NCBI RefSeq assembly: GCF_040549045.1
Contig: NZ_JBEWTB010000002.1
Coordinates: forward strand, 1,891,501-1,955,500
Direction: 5' to 3'
DNA length: 64,000 nucleotides
Origin: Endozoicomonas sp. NE40
GTDB taxonomy: Bacteria > Pseudomonadota > Gammaproteobacteria > Pseudomonadales > Endozoicomonadaceae
Position numbers and translations under genes: made by a program. The notes beneath the pieces are model-generated. The model saw only the letters and a list, made by a program, of their open reading frames with translations, searched no databases and had not been told where the DNA came from. Positions 1 to 9,295 of the stretch are shown here, in pieces. The first letter of the stretch is position 1. Each line of letters opens with the position of its first letter.

Positions 1-183
1 CAGGGCGCCCCCGGCGCTTTTTGAATCGACTTTATCGAAAAGACCGAAGTGGCGGTTTTCATCTCTGCCAACAACGACCTTTCTGGCGCTGAACGCTCCC
101 TCCATATCATTGTCAGAGCTGGCATTTTCAGGCTCGCTCCACAACAAACCCTGTATACTATCCTGGCTAACTGATCGCATCAT
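1..183 (-). CDS. Partial hypothetical protein, N-terminal 61 residues
   Basis: An open minus-strand frame runs off the left edge of the window. I chose the ATG at 183 because GGGGGA lies seven bases upstream; another in-frame ATG at 198 would add five residues but has no obvious ribosome binding site. The visible N-terminus is polar (MMRSVSQDSIQGLLWSEP), with no signal peptide or membrane segment. I do not recognise the family. It could be the start of a large protein, as at the other end of the window, but too little is visible to say. Confidence 0.45.
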   Translation of the reverse strand, partial: MMRSVSQDSIQGLLWSEPENASSDNDMEGAFSARKVVVGRDENRHFGLFDKVDSKSAGGAL

Positions 184-264
184 ATCCAATTCCCCCATAA
201 GTGCTGTCTCTAATACTGCCGATGAGTAAAACACTGACAGGGGTGGCAATCACTAACCAGCCTG

Positions 265-891
265 TTATTTATTCTGACAAGGTACCTGCCGGAAAGTATG
301 TACCCCCGCCAGTACACGGGTCACTGCGGTTATCACACACAGTATGGTGAACACCGTGGCAATCTGGGGGAAATAGCCCGGCAGCAGGCACATGGCAATA
401 AAGAAAAGGATGGTTTCGGTGCCTTCTGCCAGCCCACCCAGATAATACATGGACTTATTACGGTAAACCGGGTTATCAATATTCTGCTTGGCAGCAATGG
501 CGGCAAATGCCAGAAAACTACTGCCCGTTGCCATAAAGCCGCACAACAACAGGCAGGCTGTTAACGCATTGGTATCCGGTGCAGCCAGCGCAAAACCAGC
601 GATAATGGCCGCATAAAATATAAAATCCAGCACAATGTCCAGAAAGCCACCCACATCGGTTGTACCCTGTATGCGTGCCAGCGCACCATCCAGCCCGTCC
701 ATCGTCCGGTTTATGCAAATAAGCAACAGTGCCAGCATATAACTGTGGTTAACCAGGGCAGGCAGAGCCAGCAGGCCAATAAAAAAGCCGGACACCGTTA
801 TCTGGTTGGGCGTAACACCAAAGGTATTCAGCCTTGTGGCAACAATGTGTAACGCAGGTCTGACCAGCGCAGCGCTCCAGCGATCTAGCAT
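265..891 (-). CDS. CDP-alcohol phosphatidyltransferase family membrane protein (YnjF-like)
   Basis: This 208-residue integral membrane protein is expected to transfer a phosphatidyl group from a CDP-alcohol to an acceptor alcohol. The family's metal-binding signature is clear at residues 65-89: DGLDGALAR, then a glycine and two further aspartates (D65, D68, D85, D89). The remainder is a series of hydrophobic helices. It is the last gene of a minus-strand run and starts four bases after the ATPase gene ends, so co-expression is very likely. In E. coli ynjF likewise lies beside ynjBCD, which supports the name, but the substrate is unknown. Confidence 0.85.
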   Translation of the reverse strand: MLDRWSAALVRPALHIVATRLNTFGVTPNQITVSGFFIGLLALPALVNHSYMLALLLICINRTMDGLDGALARIQGTTDVGGFLDIVLDFIFYAAIIAGFALAAPDTNALTACLLLCGFMATGSSFLAFAAIAAKQNIDNPVYRNKSMYYLGGLAEGTETILFFIAMCLLPGYFPQIATVFTILCVITAVTRVLAGVHTFRQVPCQNK

Positions 892-895
892 ATCT

Positions 896-1537
896 CTAAC
901 AACGTATCGTTTGATGGGTTAAACGCAAAACCCTGTTCTTGTCAGCAACGTCGTCTTCATCGTGGGTAACAAGAATAGCGGGTATATTGCGTCGGGCAAC
1001 GGTAGTAAAAACCAGTGTCCGGAAATGCTCCCGGGTCTCGCGGTCGAGTTTCGAAAAGGGTTCGTCCAGCAATAACGCCCGGGGCTTTGCCGCCAGTGTC
1101 CGCATCAGGCTGACCCTGGCCGCCTGACCGCCAGACAACTGTCGTGGATAAAAGTCAGCATAATGTTCCATACCAATGTCGGCAAGAGACGTCAGGGCCT
1201 GCTGCCGCTTTTCAGTCAGACTTCCTGCGGGAGCCGCAAACATCAGATTTTCCACAACCGTCATGTGAGGAAACAGCAGAGGGTCCTGAAACAGAATCCC
1301 CACCCTTCTCTTTTCCACAGGCTCAGGTCGCAGAGACTGGTTGTCCAGTAATACATCGCCACTGACATCAAACTGCTCACCCAGCGTTCCGGCAATAAAC
1401 GACAACAGAGTCGATTTTCCACAACCACTGTGTCCCATCAGGCTGAATACCTCGCCAGCAGCCACTGTAAGACTGACTGGTTCAAACAGCTGCCGGTTGT
1501 CCAGACCAATAACGACCTGTTTCAGTTTAAGACTCAT
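896..1537 (-). CDS. ABC transporter ATP-binding protein (YnjD-like)
   Basis: A 213-residue ABC ATPase that powers the neighbouring importer from the cytoplasmic side. The Walker A motif is GHSGCGKST near residue 35, the signature is LSGGQAARVSL, Walker B is ALLLDEPFSKLD, and the switch histidine lies in VTHDEDD. Length and single-domain form fit the COG4136/YnjD type. It lies 12 bases downstream of the permease gene and four bases upstream of the phosphatidyltransferase gene, consistent with one operon. The imported substrate cannot be read from the sequence. Confidence 0.9.
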   Translation of the reverse strand: MSLKLKQVVIGLDNRQLFEPVSLTVAAGEVFSLMGHSGCGKSTLLSFIAGTLGEQFDVSGDVLLDNQSLRPEPVEKRRVGILFQDPLLFPHMTVVENLMFAAPAGSLTEKRQQALTSLADIGMEHYADFYPRQLSGGQAARVSLMRTLAAKPRALLLDEPFSKLDRETREHFRTLVFTTVARRNIPAILVTHDEDDVADKNRVLRLTHQTIRC

Positions 1538-1549
1538 ACCAACTCCTGA

Positions 1550-3259
1550 TCATCCCTGCCATTGCTTTTTGCGGTTAATGAAACGGGCAAACAGAAAGCC
1601 AGCCAGTGGCAACAGCGCCTGAGCCAACCCGTAGATGGCGGCCAGACGACGATCATAACCAGCACCAACAGCAACCGCTTCTGTTGTGACAGTCAAAACA
1701 CGGCCAGCCCCTAATAATAACGTGGGTAGATATTGAACGACACTGACAGAAAAACCTACAGCCCATGCGGAAATAATCGCTGGTTTCAGCATCGGCCATT
1801 TCACCTGCCACCAGACACGCAACCAGGACACACCAAATGTCAGGGCAACCGTCTGATAACGATCATCAAATGCCCTGAAAGCACCATGCAACCCAAGATA
1901 AACATAGGGAAAGACCATCAGCAGGTGTCCAAAGCTGACCAGAAGAAAAGGATAATGGTAAATGCCTGCCCCAAACAGCGATTCCCCTGCCGCAGGCAAA
2001 CCGGCAAACAGCGTCATCTGTGGAATCAACAGGCCGATACAGGGCAGCATCAGAGGCCAGAAGCGTCCCCGCTGGTTTTGATATTCCAGCATCACCAGAC
2101 TGGCGACCACCGCCGTAAGGCTGCTGACCAGTCCCAGCTTCAGGGCCAGCAGCAACGGGTCTGAAAGCATAGCAAAATGATGTTGCCAGTATTGCAGTGA
2201 AGTGACAGAAGGCCAGATATCGGGAAACCGCCATCGCCCTGCAAACGACCAGACCAACAGAACAAGGTTTGCTCCAATCGATAACAGTGCCAGAACCGGC
2301 AGGGTTGAAAACGCCAGCCAGAGTACCGGGTGCCGAACCCGCTGACGCCCATTCAGCCACACCCGATGCGCAACAGGTGCCAGCAGACGTTCAACCATTG
2401 CCCAGAAAAACAAACCGCCCAGCGTTACCAGCAATAACAATATCGCACCGGCACTGGCTAACATTCGAAAGTTCAGATCAGGATTCTGAAACCAGCGCAA
2501 TACCAGAACAGCCAGCGGTGCCGGTAATTGGGGACCGATAATCAGGGAGGCATCGACAACGGTCACTCCGTAAACCAGCACAGCATATAAGGGCAGTTTT
2601 AATTGCTTATACAGCTGTGGCACCAGCACTTTCCACCACGCCTGAATCCGGTCATAACCCAGACTCTGCGCCATCATCAGCTGTCTTTGTGGCTGTAACT
2701 GCTGAAGAATACCCACGCACATTAACAGCAGAAAAGGCACACTCTTAATTAACAGCATCAGAATCAGTGAAAACCCCTGCGGATCATTCACCGTTAGCCA
2801 CAGTGGCGGTTCACTCCAGCCAGTGAAAGGAACCATGACCCTGACCAGCCAGCCACTGGGAGCGATCAGAAAGCCCAGGCCAATGGCAAAAGCCACATGA
2901 GGCAACGCCAGCGCAGGCGCAATGTACAACGTCACCCAGTTCCAGAAGCGCCCGCCCCACAGCAGGCTTAAGATAGTGAGAGTAATTACCAGTGCCAGAA
3001 ACGTAGCCGTCAGCCCGGTAAACAGGCTCAGCCAGACCGACTGTAAAAGCCCGGGCCAGCCAAACAGCTGTTGCCACACCTGCTGTAACATTGTCGTTGA
3101 AAATGAGTCAAACCCCAGTGCCGGATAATAACCCACTGCGGGCAGAACCAGACCGGCAACACCGGCAAACAGAGGCACCAGACAGCACAGCACTACCAGA
3201 ACAGTGCCAGCTTTTAATAATGTCTGAACTGAAAAAAAAGATCGGTTAATGTCTGACAT
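1550..3259 (-). CDS. ABC transporter permease, fused double-domain (YnjC-like)
   Basis: A roughly 569-residue inner-membrane permease with about a dozen hydrophobic helices. It contains two copies of a binding-protein-dependent permease domain in one chain, as in YnjC and iron/thiamine-type permeases. EAA-like loops that contact the ATPase are visible around QSLGYDRIQAWWKVLVPQL and LTFGVSWLRVWWQVKWPML. I use the ATG at 3259, which overlaps the stop of the binding-protein gene (TGATG), in preference to the GTG one codon earlier; this implies translational coupling. It works with the genes at 896-1537 and 3259-4461. Confidence 0.88.
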   Translation of the reverse strand: MSDINRSFFSVQTLLKAGTVLVVLCCLVPLFAGVAGLVLPAVGYYPALGFDSFSTTMLQQVWQQLFGWPGLLQSVWLSLFTGLTATFLALVITLTILSLLWGGRFWNWVTLYIAPALALPHVAFAIGLGFLIAPSGWLVRVMVPFTGWSEPPLWLTVNDPQGFSLILMLLIKSVPFLLLMCVGILQQLQPQRQLMMAQSLGYDRIQAWWKVLVPQLYKQLKLPLYAVLVYGVTVVDASLIIGPQLPAPLAVLVLRWFQNPDLNFRMLASAGAILLLLVTLGGLFFWAMVERLLAPVAHRVWLNGRQRVRHPVLWLAFSTLPVLALLSIGANLVLLVWSFAGRWRFPDIWPSVTSLQYWQHHFAMLSDPLLLALKLGLVSSLTAVVASLVMLEYQNQRGRFWPLMLPCIGLLIPQMTLFAGLPAAGESLFGAGIYHYPFLLVSFGHLLMVFPYVYLGLHGAFRAFDDRYQTVALTFGVSWLRVWWQVKWPMLKPAIISAWAVGFSVSVVQYLPTLLLGAGRVLTVTTEAVAVGAGYDRRLAAIYGLAQALLPLAGFLFARFINRKKQWQG

Positions 3260-4461
3260 CACTGATACCCGTATCGTTTGAGCCAGCCATTAGCCAGTGC
3301 GCCATGCCAGCTGAAATGCGGCTCGGGAATCACATCAAACCGTGCCGTTGCTTCAGGGCTGACATCCAGCAATGACGATTGCAGAACCGGTGGATCACCC
3401 CATACCGCCAGATCAGCCTTGCGTTGCTGAGCCTGTGGCGACATCAGAAAGTTAATGACCACCTGTGCGCCCTCTTTGGCGCTGCTGTTATACGGGATGG
3501 CGAGAAAATGTATATTGGTCAACGCTCCCTGTTGAAAAGCATGACTGGAAACGGAATGGGCAAGATTGCCACGGTTCACTGCCGCAGCGGCTTCAGCCGG
3601 GTTAAAACTGATCGCCATGTGCAATTCACGGTCATCCAGTAACTGCATCATGTGCTGGTCACTCTGGGGAAAACGGCGACCGCTGTACCAGCCAACTTTG
3701 TGTAACTGGTCAAGATAGCGCCAAAGAGGTTCAGTAACTTTATCAAAATCAATGGCATCAACAGGCTTCTGCAATGCCTGAGTGTCTTCCACCAGCTCAG
3801 ACAACAGTTGTTTCAGAAAGGTCACGCCATGAAACTGCGGGGGTTGTGGATAACTGATTCGACCGGGATGCTTTTTGGCATACTGCAGCAGTTCGCTGGC
3901 AGACGTTGGCACCTGTGGTGTGACCGCCCTGTCGAACATCATCACCATTTGTCCTACGCCCCAGGGCGCTTCCAGTCCGTCAACCGGTGTCGCAAAATCA
4001 ATATCAACAGGAAGTCGTTTATCAACGAGTGAATCATTCGGCAGCTGGTCGGTAAACGGGCCATACAGAAGGTCAGCACGCTTCAGGGCGGCAAAGTTTT
4101 CGCCATTCACCCAGAGCAGGTCAACCCGTCCCTGAGAATGTCTCTCTGAACTTTTCTCTGACAGGATAATCGTGACCGCTTCGCTGATGTCGCCCACTTT
4201 GACATGCACAAGATTAACATTGTGCAGTCGTTTAATTTCCCGTCCTGCCCACTGGATATAGTCGTTTGCCCTGGGATGCCCACCCCAGGCATAGAAATAA
4301 ACCGTTTGTTCTTTTGCCTGATTCTCAATATGCGCCCAGTTTGCTGCCCGGGCCGGCACCATAAACAATGACAACACTATCATTAGAAGCTTCAGTGCCA
4401 GTGCTTTCGGCGTCAGCAGCTTCCTGATACTTTTTACTATTAAAATACGGTTAATCAACAA
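3259..4461 (-). CDS. ABC transporter substrate-binding protein (YnjB-like)
   Basis: A 400-residue exported solute-binding protein. An N-terminal hydrophobic stretch (LALKLLMIVLSLFMVPARA) ends in a signal-peptidase-like ARA site. The mature part resembles the COG4134/YnjB group, for example the YFYAWGGHPRANDYIQW segment. The start is uncertain because no ATG precedes the signal; TTG at 4461 is the longest plausible choice. A strong hairpin terminator lies just upstream, between this gene and the TVP38 gene, so the transporter genes may have their own promoter or depend on read-through. The ligand is unknown. Confidence 0.85.
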   Translation of the reverse strand: MLINRILIVKSIRKLLTPKALALKLLMIVLSLFMVPARAANWAHIENQAKEQTVYFYAWGGHPRANDYIQWAGREIKRLHNVNLVHVKVGDISEAVTIILSEKSSERHSQGRVDLLWVNGENFAALKRADLLYGPFTDQLPNDSLVDKRLPVDIDFATPVDGLEAPWGVGQMVMMFDRAVTPQVPTSASELLQYAKKHPGRISYPQPPQFHGVTFLKQLLSELVEDTQALQKPVDAIDFDKVTEPLWRYLDQLHKVGWYSGRRFPQSDQHMMQLLDDRELHMAISFNPAEAAAAVNRGNLAHSVSSHAFQQGALTNIHFLAIPYNSSAKEGAQVVINFLMSPQAQQRKADLAVWGDPPVLQSSLLDVSPEATARFDVIPEPHFSWHGALANGWLKRYGYQ

Positions 4462-4479
4462 ACAATCCTTAAACGCAAA

Positions 4480-4517
4480 AACGCCAGTGACTCTAAACCC
4501 TTAGAATCACTGGCGTT
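4480..4517 (-). terminator. Rho-independent terminator after the TVP38 gene
   Basis: A 17-bp stem with one G-T wobble (4480-4496 pairing with 4501-4517) and a four-base loop is followed on the minus strand by a run of five T. It lies directly downstream of the TVP38/TMEM64 gene and separates the redox half of the cluster from the ABC transporter half. Confidence 0.8.
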
Positions 4518-4538
4518 ATGATACGGCCAATAGCGAAA

Positions 4539-5216
4539 TTATTCCGCCAGAGCCTTCATATCAATACCTTTCTTTTTGGCAATGTATTTCGGAATCAGGG
4601 AGACTCCAAACAATACCAGGCCAGCTGCCGCAAATTTCACCAGCAGCATTGGCGAGACACCATTAGTGGCAATATCACCTGCCATATAGGCAAAAATGAA
4701 AGCACCCGGTGCCATAGTTACCAGAGAGACCAGAGAGAAAGTCATCAGGTTGATACCAGTCAGGCCATAAGCAAAGTTCTGCAGGCTGAATGGAAACACT
4801 GGCACAAGACGGGTCAGGATCAGGAAGCTGGTACCATTTTGTGCAACACCGTCGTCAATTTTTTTGAAGATCGGGTTATCACCAAACTTGCTCAGGATCG
4901 CGTTACGCAGCAGAAAACGGGCAACGATAAAGGCAGCGGTTGCACCCAGCGTTGCTGAGAACAGCGCCAGCAGTCCACCCACAACAGGTCCAAAAGCGAT
5001 ACCCGCCACAATCGTCAGGGCGCTACCCGGCAACATCAGCACACAGGCAAAGATGTATACAATGGCATAAACTACATAGCCCATAGCACCAAAGCCGGCA
5101 ATCCAGTTCTGCAGACCTTCAACATCGGTCAGCAGGGCCAGCACTCCGGTCTGCTGAGCAACAAACAACAGCGCTGCAATAACAGCAGCAATCAAACCAA
5201 TTTTTACAAATTTCAT
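4539..5216 (-). CDS. TVP38/TMEM64 family inner-membrane protein (DedA/VTT superfamily)
   Basis: A 225-residue polytopic membrane protein. Signature features of the SNARE-associated/VTT domain are visible: the re-entrant motif around LMLPGSALTIVAGIAFGPVVG, FIVARFL, and RLVPVFPFSLQNFAYGLTGI. Homologues (YdjX, YdjZ) sit near ynj genes in E. coli and often accompany Fe-S oxidoreductases, but their biochemical role is not settled. It ends the redox transcription unit, with the Fe-S protein gene immediately upstream and a strong terminator immediately downstream. Confidence 0.88.
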   Translation of the reverse strand: MKFVKIGLIAAVIAALLFVAQQTGVLALLTDVEGLQNWIAGFGAMGYVVYAIVYIFACVLMLPGSALTIVAGIAFGPVVGGLLALFSATLGATAAFIVARFLLRNAILSKFGDNPIFKKIDDGVAQNGTSFLILTRLVPVFPFSLQNFAYGLTGINLMTFSLVSLVTMAPGAFIFAYMAGDIATNGVSPMLLVKFAAAGLVLFGVSLIPKYIAKKKGIDMKALAE

Positions 5217-5239
5217 GTTTTACTCTGTTTGGGCGTAGG

Positions 5240-6010
5240 TTAAATGTTCATGCACTTAATAAGGTTGGCTTTGCTCTTGTAACGGTTCATCCACGCCTTC
5301 ACCGGGCTGGCAAGAACGTTGTCAGGCGCATCGTCGTTTTTCATCACAACGGGTCCCCAGAGCAGGTCAAGAATGTGCCAGGATTTCGTACCCACCCCCA
5401 TCATGGAGGCACGGCAAGCAGCACAATACACGACTACATGCTCAGTTTCGAACTCTTCCACTCGACGTTTGATAACGCGGGTAGCAACGTCCGGATTGGC
5501 CGGTACCACCATGCCACCAAAACCACAGCAACGGGTGTTTTCGCGGGTGTATTCAGGCTCAGCCGTTTTGTAACCCAGTTCATTCAGAATCCAGCGAATG
5601 CCATCCTGCAACTCTTTTTCATAACGGGTAGAGCAGGAGTCATGGATAGTGAAAACAACATCGGAGTGCTTTGCCTTTGAGCGCAACGCTTCCGGCAAAC
5701 CGATTTTTGGCAGCAGGCTCCACAGAGAGACAGGCTTTTGCCCCTCAGCGCCTTTTTTGATCATCCCAAAGCAGCTCTGACAGGCAACAATAACCTCTTC
5801 AGCATTGACCTTGTCAAAGTCTGCCTGCAGCATGTCAAAGCGTTCTTTGAACAGTTCCGGCTGACCAATAGCCGCCGTTGGTTTGCCACAGCATTTCTGA
5901 ACAGCGCCCATATCAGGAAACACCTGCTTCAGGTAAGCCACTGTCTTCTTTACTGCTTCCGGGTTATACGACGGCAAACTGCAACCCGGCATGAAAATCT
6001 TTTTAGCCAT
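5240..6010 (-). CDS. (Fe-S)-binding protein with two cysteine-rich CCG domains
   Basis: A 256-residue cytoplasmic protein with the CCG-domain pattern of heterodisulfide reductase B and glycolate oxidase GlcF relatives. Repeated cysteine clusters are VQKCCGKP, CQSCFGM, HDSCSTRYE, NTRCCGFGGM and YCAACRASM. Such proteins hold a cubane or non-cubane cluster and handle thiol/disulfide electron transfer. The gene begins six bases after the stop of the FAD/Fe-S oxidoreductase, so the two probably form a complex. The substrate is unknown. Confidence 0.82.
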   Translation of the reverse strand: MAKKIFMPGCSLPSYNPEAVKKTVAYLKQVFPDMGAVQKCCGKPTAAIGQPELFKERFDMLQADFDKVNAEEVIVACQSCFGMIKKGAEGQKPVSLWSLLPKIGLPEALRSKAKHSDVVFTIHDSCSTRYEKELQDGIRWILNELGYKTAEPEYTRENTRCCGFGGMVVPANPDVATRVIKRRVEEFETEHVVVYCAACRASMMGVGTKSWHILDLLWGPVVMKNDDAPDNVLASPVKAWMNRYKSKANLIKCMNI

Positions 6011-6015
6011 GTCGA

Positions 6016-7800
6016 TTACCCCTTGCTCGCCATAGTGAAGAATCGGGAAAAGCCCAGCTTCTGGTGCATGTTAATGCCTTTGTGACCCGGCATTGGCGAG
6101 TTGCCGCCATTAGCCTTAACAAAGTCAACACGGGCTCCCAGGAAGATCTCTTTCATCGGGAAATCTTTCGGGCAGGCAATGGTACACTGATCGCAGGCAT
6201 TACAGGAGTAAGCCAGCAACGGGTCCATGGACTGCTTTTCAATAAAGTCACTGAACAGTTCCTTCGGGCAATCGCCGAAGTCGTTCATCATCACGCACTC
6301 TTTCATGCACAGCTTACAGGAACACTGCAGACAGCGATTGGCTTCCTGAGCCACCTGTTCAGCCGTAAAGCCGAAATCCACGGGCTTAAAATCGCGTTTG
6401 CGTTCATCGGCGTCACGCAGTTCACCATGCAGGCGGGGAGCGTTTTCTGCGCCTTTCGGCAGAGGAACATTCAGTCGGGTGTCGTAACTGTATTCCTGTT
6501 CAAAATCACGCCCGTCGGTCAGTTCACGGTCAGCCAGGAAACGTTCAACACTCAGGGCAGCCTTGCGACCGAGAGCCATTGCCTGAATAACGATGGCACC
6601 ACCACTGGCATCACCAGCAACATAAACGCCCGGGATAGACGTCGCCAGCGTCTGCTGGTCAACCACATACCGGCCACCACGGGACTGTTCCAGAGCACCG
6701 TCGGTAATATCCGCTACCGCCTGCCCCGTTGCAAAGATCACCGTATCCACGGCTACTGTACGACACTCTTCGCTGTATTTCGGAGCAAAGTTGCCCTGCT
6801 CATCAAAGATGGAAATGACTCGCTGCAATTCAATACCGGTCACTTTGCCATCTTCAGACAAAATGCGCTTAGGTCCCCAACCGGCATTGAACAGCACACC
6901 TTCTTCCAGAGACTCTTCAATTTCAATCTGGCTGGCTGGCAGGGTTTCCATGGATTCCAGGGAGCACTGGTGTACTTCTTCTGCGCCAATACGCCAGGAA
7001 GAACGGGCGCAGTCCATCGCTACGTCACCACCACCGATAACCATCACACGTTTGCCCGCTTTCGGGAACGCCCGGGTTTCAGAGATTTCTTTCAGGTAGT
7101 CAACGGCTGAGAATACGCCTTCGGACTGATGCCCCTCAACAGGAATAATGGAGCCGATATGTGCGCCGTGAGCCAGAATCACTGCGTCAAACTGTTTGCA
7201 CAGCTCAGTGAACGGAATGTCTTGACCAATCTCGACACCAAAGCGGGTATCGACACCCAGCATATCGAGATAGCTGTATTCGAAATCAATCACATCACGG
7301 GGCAGGCGGTATTCAGGAATACCCACACGCATCATACCACCGTAGACGTCCAGCTTTTCAAACAGGGTAACAGCGTGTCCCTGACGGCGCAGTTCAATAG
7401 CCGCCTGCGCACCTGCAGGACCGGCACCTACAACAGCCACTTTTTTACCGCTGTCTTTCTCTGTCGTCAGATCCCATTGAGCTTTATCGTCGGCCTGTTC
7501 TGCAATAAAGCGCTTGATACCAGCGACACTGACCGGCTGTTTAAACTCGGTATTGCGACGGCAAACCTGTTCGCAGGGGTGGGCGCAGATACGCCCCAGG
7601 GTTTGCGGCATAAAAATCTTTTCACGCACAACACTCAGGGCGTCAGCGTATTTGCCTTCACCGGCAAGGCGAACATACTGTTTTACGTCAGTGTGCATTG
7701 GGCAGGCAGACTGACAGGCGGGCGCTTCATCGCCCATGCAGCCATCAACGACATCGCGAGCAGCGTCGTACAACTTCTGGCTGAAAATTATATTTTCCAT
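6016..7800 (-). CDS. FAD-dependent oxidoreductase with two [4Fe-4S] regions (GltD-like)
   Basis: A 594-residue protein of glutamate-synthase small-subunit type. The N-terminus carries cysteine clusters (CQSACPMHTD and CAHPCEQVC), then an FAD-binding motif VAVVGAGPAGAQAA and an NAD(P)-binding motif VMVIGGGDVAMDCARS. The C-terminus adds a ferredoxin-like module with CLQCSCKLCMKEC and CNACDQCTIACP. The enzyme should move electrons from NAD(P)H through FAD to Fe-S partners. It is not a glutamate synthase subunit by context, because no large subunit is nearby; its partners here are the CCG protein, a rhodanese and a TVP38 protein. Confidence 0.85.
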   Translation of the reverse strand: MENIIFSQKLYDAARDVVDGCMGDEAPACQSACPMHTDVKQYVRLAGEGKYADALSVVREKIFMPQTLGRICAHPCEQVCRRNTEFKQPVSVAGIKRFIAEQADDKAQWDLTTEKDSGKKVAVVGAGPAGAQAAIELRRQGHAVTLFEKLDVYGGMMRVGIPEYRLPRDVIDFEYSYLDMLGVDTRFGVEIGQDIPFTELCKQFDAVILAHGAHIGSIIPVEGHQSEGVFSAVDYLKEISETRAFPKAGKRVMVIGGGDVAMDCARSSWRIGAEEVHQCSLESMETLPASQIEIEESLEEGVLFNAGWGPKRILSEDGKVTGIELQRVISIFDEQGNFAPKYSEECRTVAVDTVIFATGQAVADITDGALEQSRGGRYVVDQQTLATSIPGVYVAGDASGGAIVIQAMALGRKAALSVERFLADRELTDGRDFEQEYSYDTRLNVPLPKGAENAPRLHGELRDADERKRDFKPVDFGFTAEQVAQEANRCLQCSCKLCMKECVMMNDFGDCPKELFSDFIEKQSMDPLLAYSCNACDQCTIACPKDFPMKEIFLGARVDFVKANGGNSPMPGHKGINMHQKLGFSRFFTMASKG

Positions 7801-7882
7801 AAAGGATTCTGCGTTAGGGTCACTCAGGCTCTTTGAAAATACTGAGCCTGAGCTTTACAAGAGTGGATGTTCAGACGATCAA

Positions 7883-8860
7883 TCAGCTGCCTGCGTTAAT
7901 AACCGCAGCGCCTTCTTTCTCAGCTTCGTAGTAAGCGTGACTCCACTCAATCCAGGAACCATCGTAGTTAAAGACTTCCTCAGCACCCAGAACCTCTTTC
8001 AGAACCATAGTGGTGTGAGCAGAACGTACCCCCGACTGACAGTAGGAAATCACTTTCTTGCCTTCAATCAGGTCGCCATAAATTGCTTTCAGCTCTTCCG
8101 CACTTTTCAGGGTCGTGTCTTCATTCAGCGCGGCAGTCCACTCCAGGAACTGACTGGCAGGAATAGCGCCCGGACCGAATGCGCCAGACAGTGTCTGAGA
8201 ACCGTCGTGTTCACCCAGACCGCGGGTATCAATGATCACCCAGTCTGAATCGCTGGTTGCATTCATCACCATTTCAAACGTTGCCAGTTCAGCTTCGCTG
8301 TAGTCAGGTGCTGTATAGTCTGTTGCTTCAACCGTCGGGTTGGCACTGCCGGTTGGCAGACCTGCACCGCTCCAGGCATTCAAACCACCATCCAGATAGC
8401 GAACATCGTTGTGTCCCAGCATTTTAACCTGCCAGTAAAGGCGGGCAGCATCATGATGGTCATCTGCCGCATAAACGACAATCGTACTTTCCGGCGTAGC
8501 TCCAAAGCTACCCAGCAGTTGCTCCATCTCATCCTGCCCTGGACGCATGCCTCCGTATGGATAAGCGTCACCAGAGGCAGAGTAATCAGAACGCCATACC
8601 GTGAAAGACCCCTGAATCGGGCGGTTACCACGTACCGGATTCAGGGAACCAATCACGACAACGTTCTCGTCAGATTCCATCAGCTGCTGCAGTGCTTCAG
8701 GTGTAATAAAAGCGTCTGTGTTCGCATACTCAGCGATTTTCATTGCCTGTTCAGTCGCATCCACGTTCACAGCCTCCACACCAAACATTGCACGGTACAC
8801 AGGCATAGCTACCACTGCAGCACCGGCCAGCACTGCAGCAGCTAATGTCTTCTTTTTCAT
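7883..8860 (-). CDS. Exported two-domain rhodanese sulfurtransferase (YnjE-like)
   Basis: A 325-residue protein with an N-terminal lysine-rich start and hydrophobic signal (MKKKTLAAAVLAGAAVVAMP), so it probably acts in the periplasm or membrane-anchored. Two rhodanese domains follow. The second has the active-site loop CQSGVRS, whose cysteine would carry the persulfide; the first lacks an equivalent cysteine. Thiosulfate:thiol sulfur transfer is the family activity. It is the first gene of the cluster, about 80 bp before the oxidoreductase, suggesting that sulfur or selenium redox chemistry is the theme of the operon. Confidence 0.85.
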   Translation of the reverse strand: MKKKTLAAAVLAGAAVVAMPVYRAMFGVEAVNVDATEQAMKIAEYANTDAFITPEALQQLMESDENVVVIGSLNPVRGNRPIQGSFTVWRSDYSASGDAYPYGGMRPGQDEMEQLLGSFGATPESTIVVYAADDHHDAARLYWQVKMLGHNDVRYLDGGLNAWSGAGLPTGSANPTVEATDYTAPDYSEAELATFEMVMNATSDSDWVIIDTRGLGEHDGSQTLSGAFGPGAIPASQFLEWTAALNEDTTLKSAEELKAIYGDLIEGKKVISYCQSGVRSAHTTMVLKEVLGAEEVFNYDGSWIEWSHAYYEAEKEGAAVINAGS

Positions 8861-9295
8861 GTCGTTCCTCAGAATATATAGTTTTTACTTTTCTTTCAGC
8901 CACAGCACACTGCCATTTACTGACAAAATGCTGAAGGAGTGCTGAAAAAAATTTAATCTGATTATAAATAGAACAAAATTTTCTATATTGCTTCAGATCA
9001 AAACCATTAAGTATCGCCATCTAAATCGAAACAATTTTAGTTCCAAAAATACCACCCGGATTACACATTTCCGAAACAGGATAAAAACAAGAGCAACAAT
9101 GGAGCACAATTACGAATAGAAAAAATGATTCGTTTATTTCATTAAATGGAACACAACTACCATGTAACCAGCTATCACACAGTCACGACACAACAGCACC
9201 AAATCACGATAGACTGCCAGCCTTTGAGTATGATCTTTGACTATCAACCAACCTGACCATCACCCTTGTTTTTTAAGTGATTAACGGGGAAGACA
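8861..9295 (+). other. AT-rich intergenic region upstream of the rhodanese gene
   Basis: About 435 bases without a supportable gene separate the divergent rhodanese gene from the phosphonoacetate hydrolase relic. The region is AT-rich and must hold the promoter of the redox operon. I see no convincing conserved operator, RNA gene or repeat. Confidence 0.4.

Noticed and set aside
6064..7110. Long plus-strand open frame opposite the FAD oxidoreductase
   Set aside because: It is an antisense shadow of a strongly conserved enzyme gene with no coherent protein pattern.
6016..7800. Glutamate synthase small subunit GltD
   Set aside because: The GltD-like fold is present, but extra C-terminal ferredoxin clusters and the lack of a GltB neighbour argue for a different redox partner.
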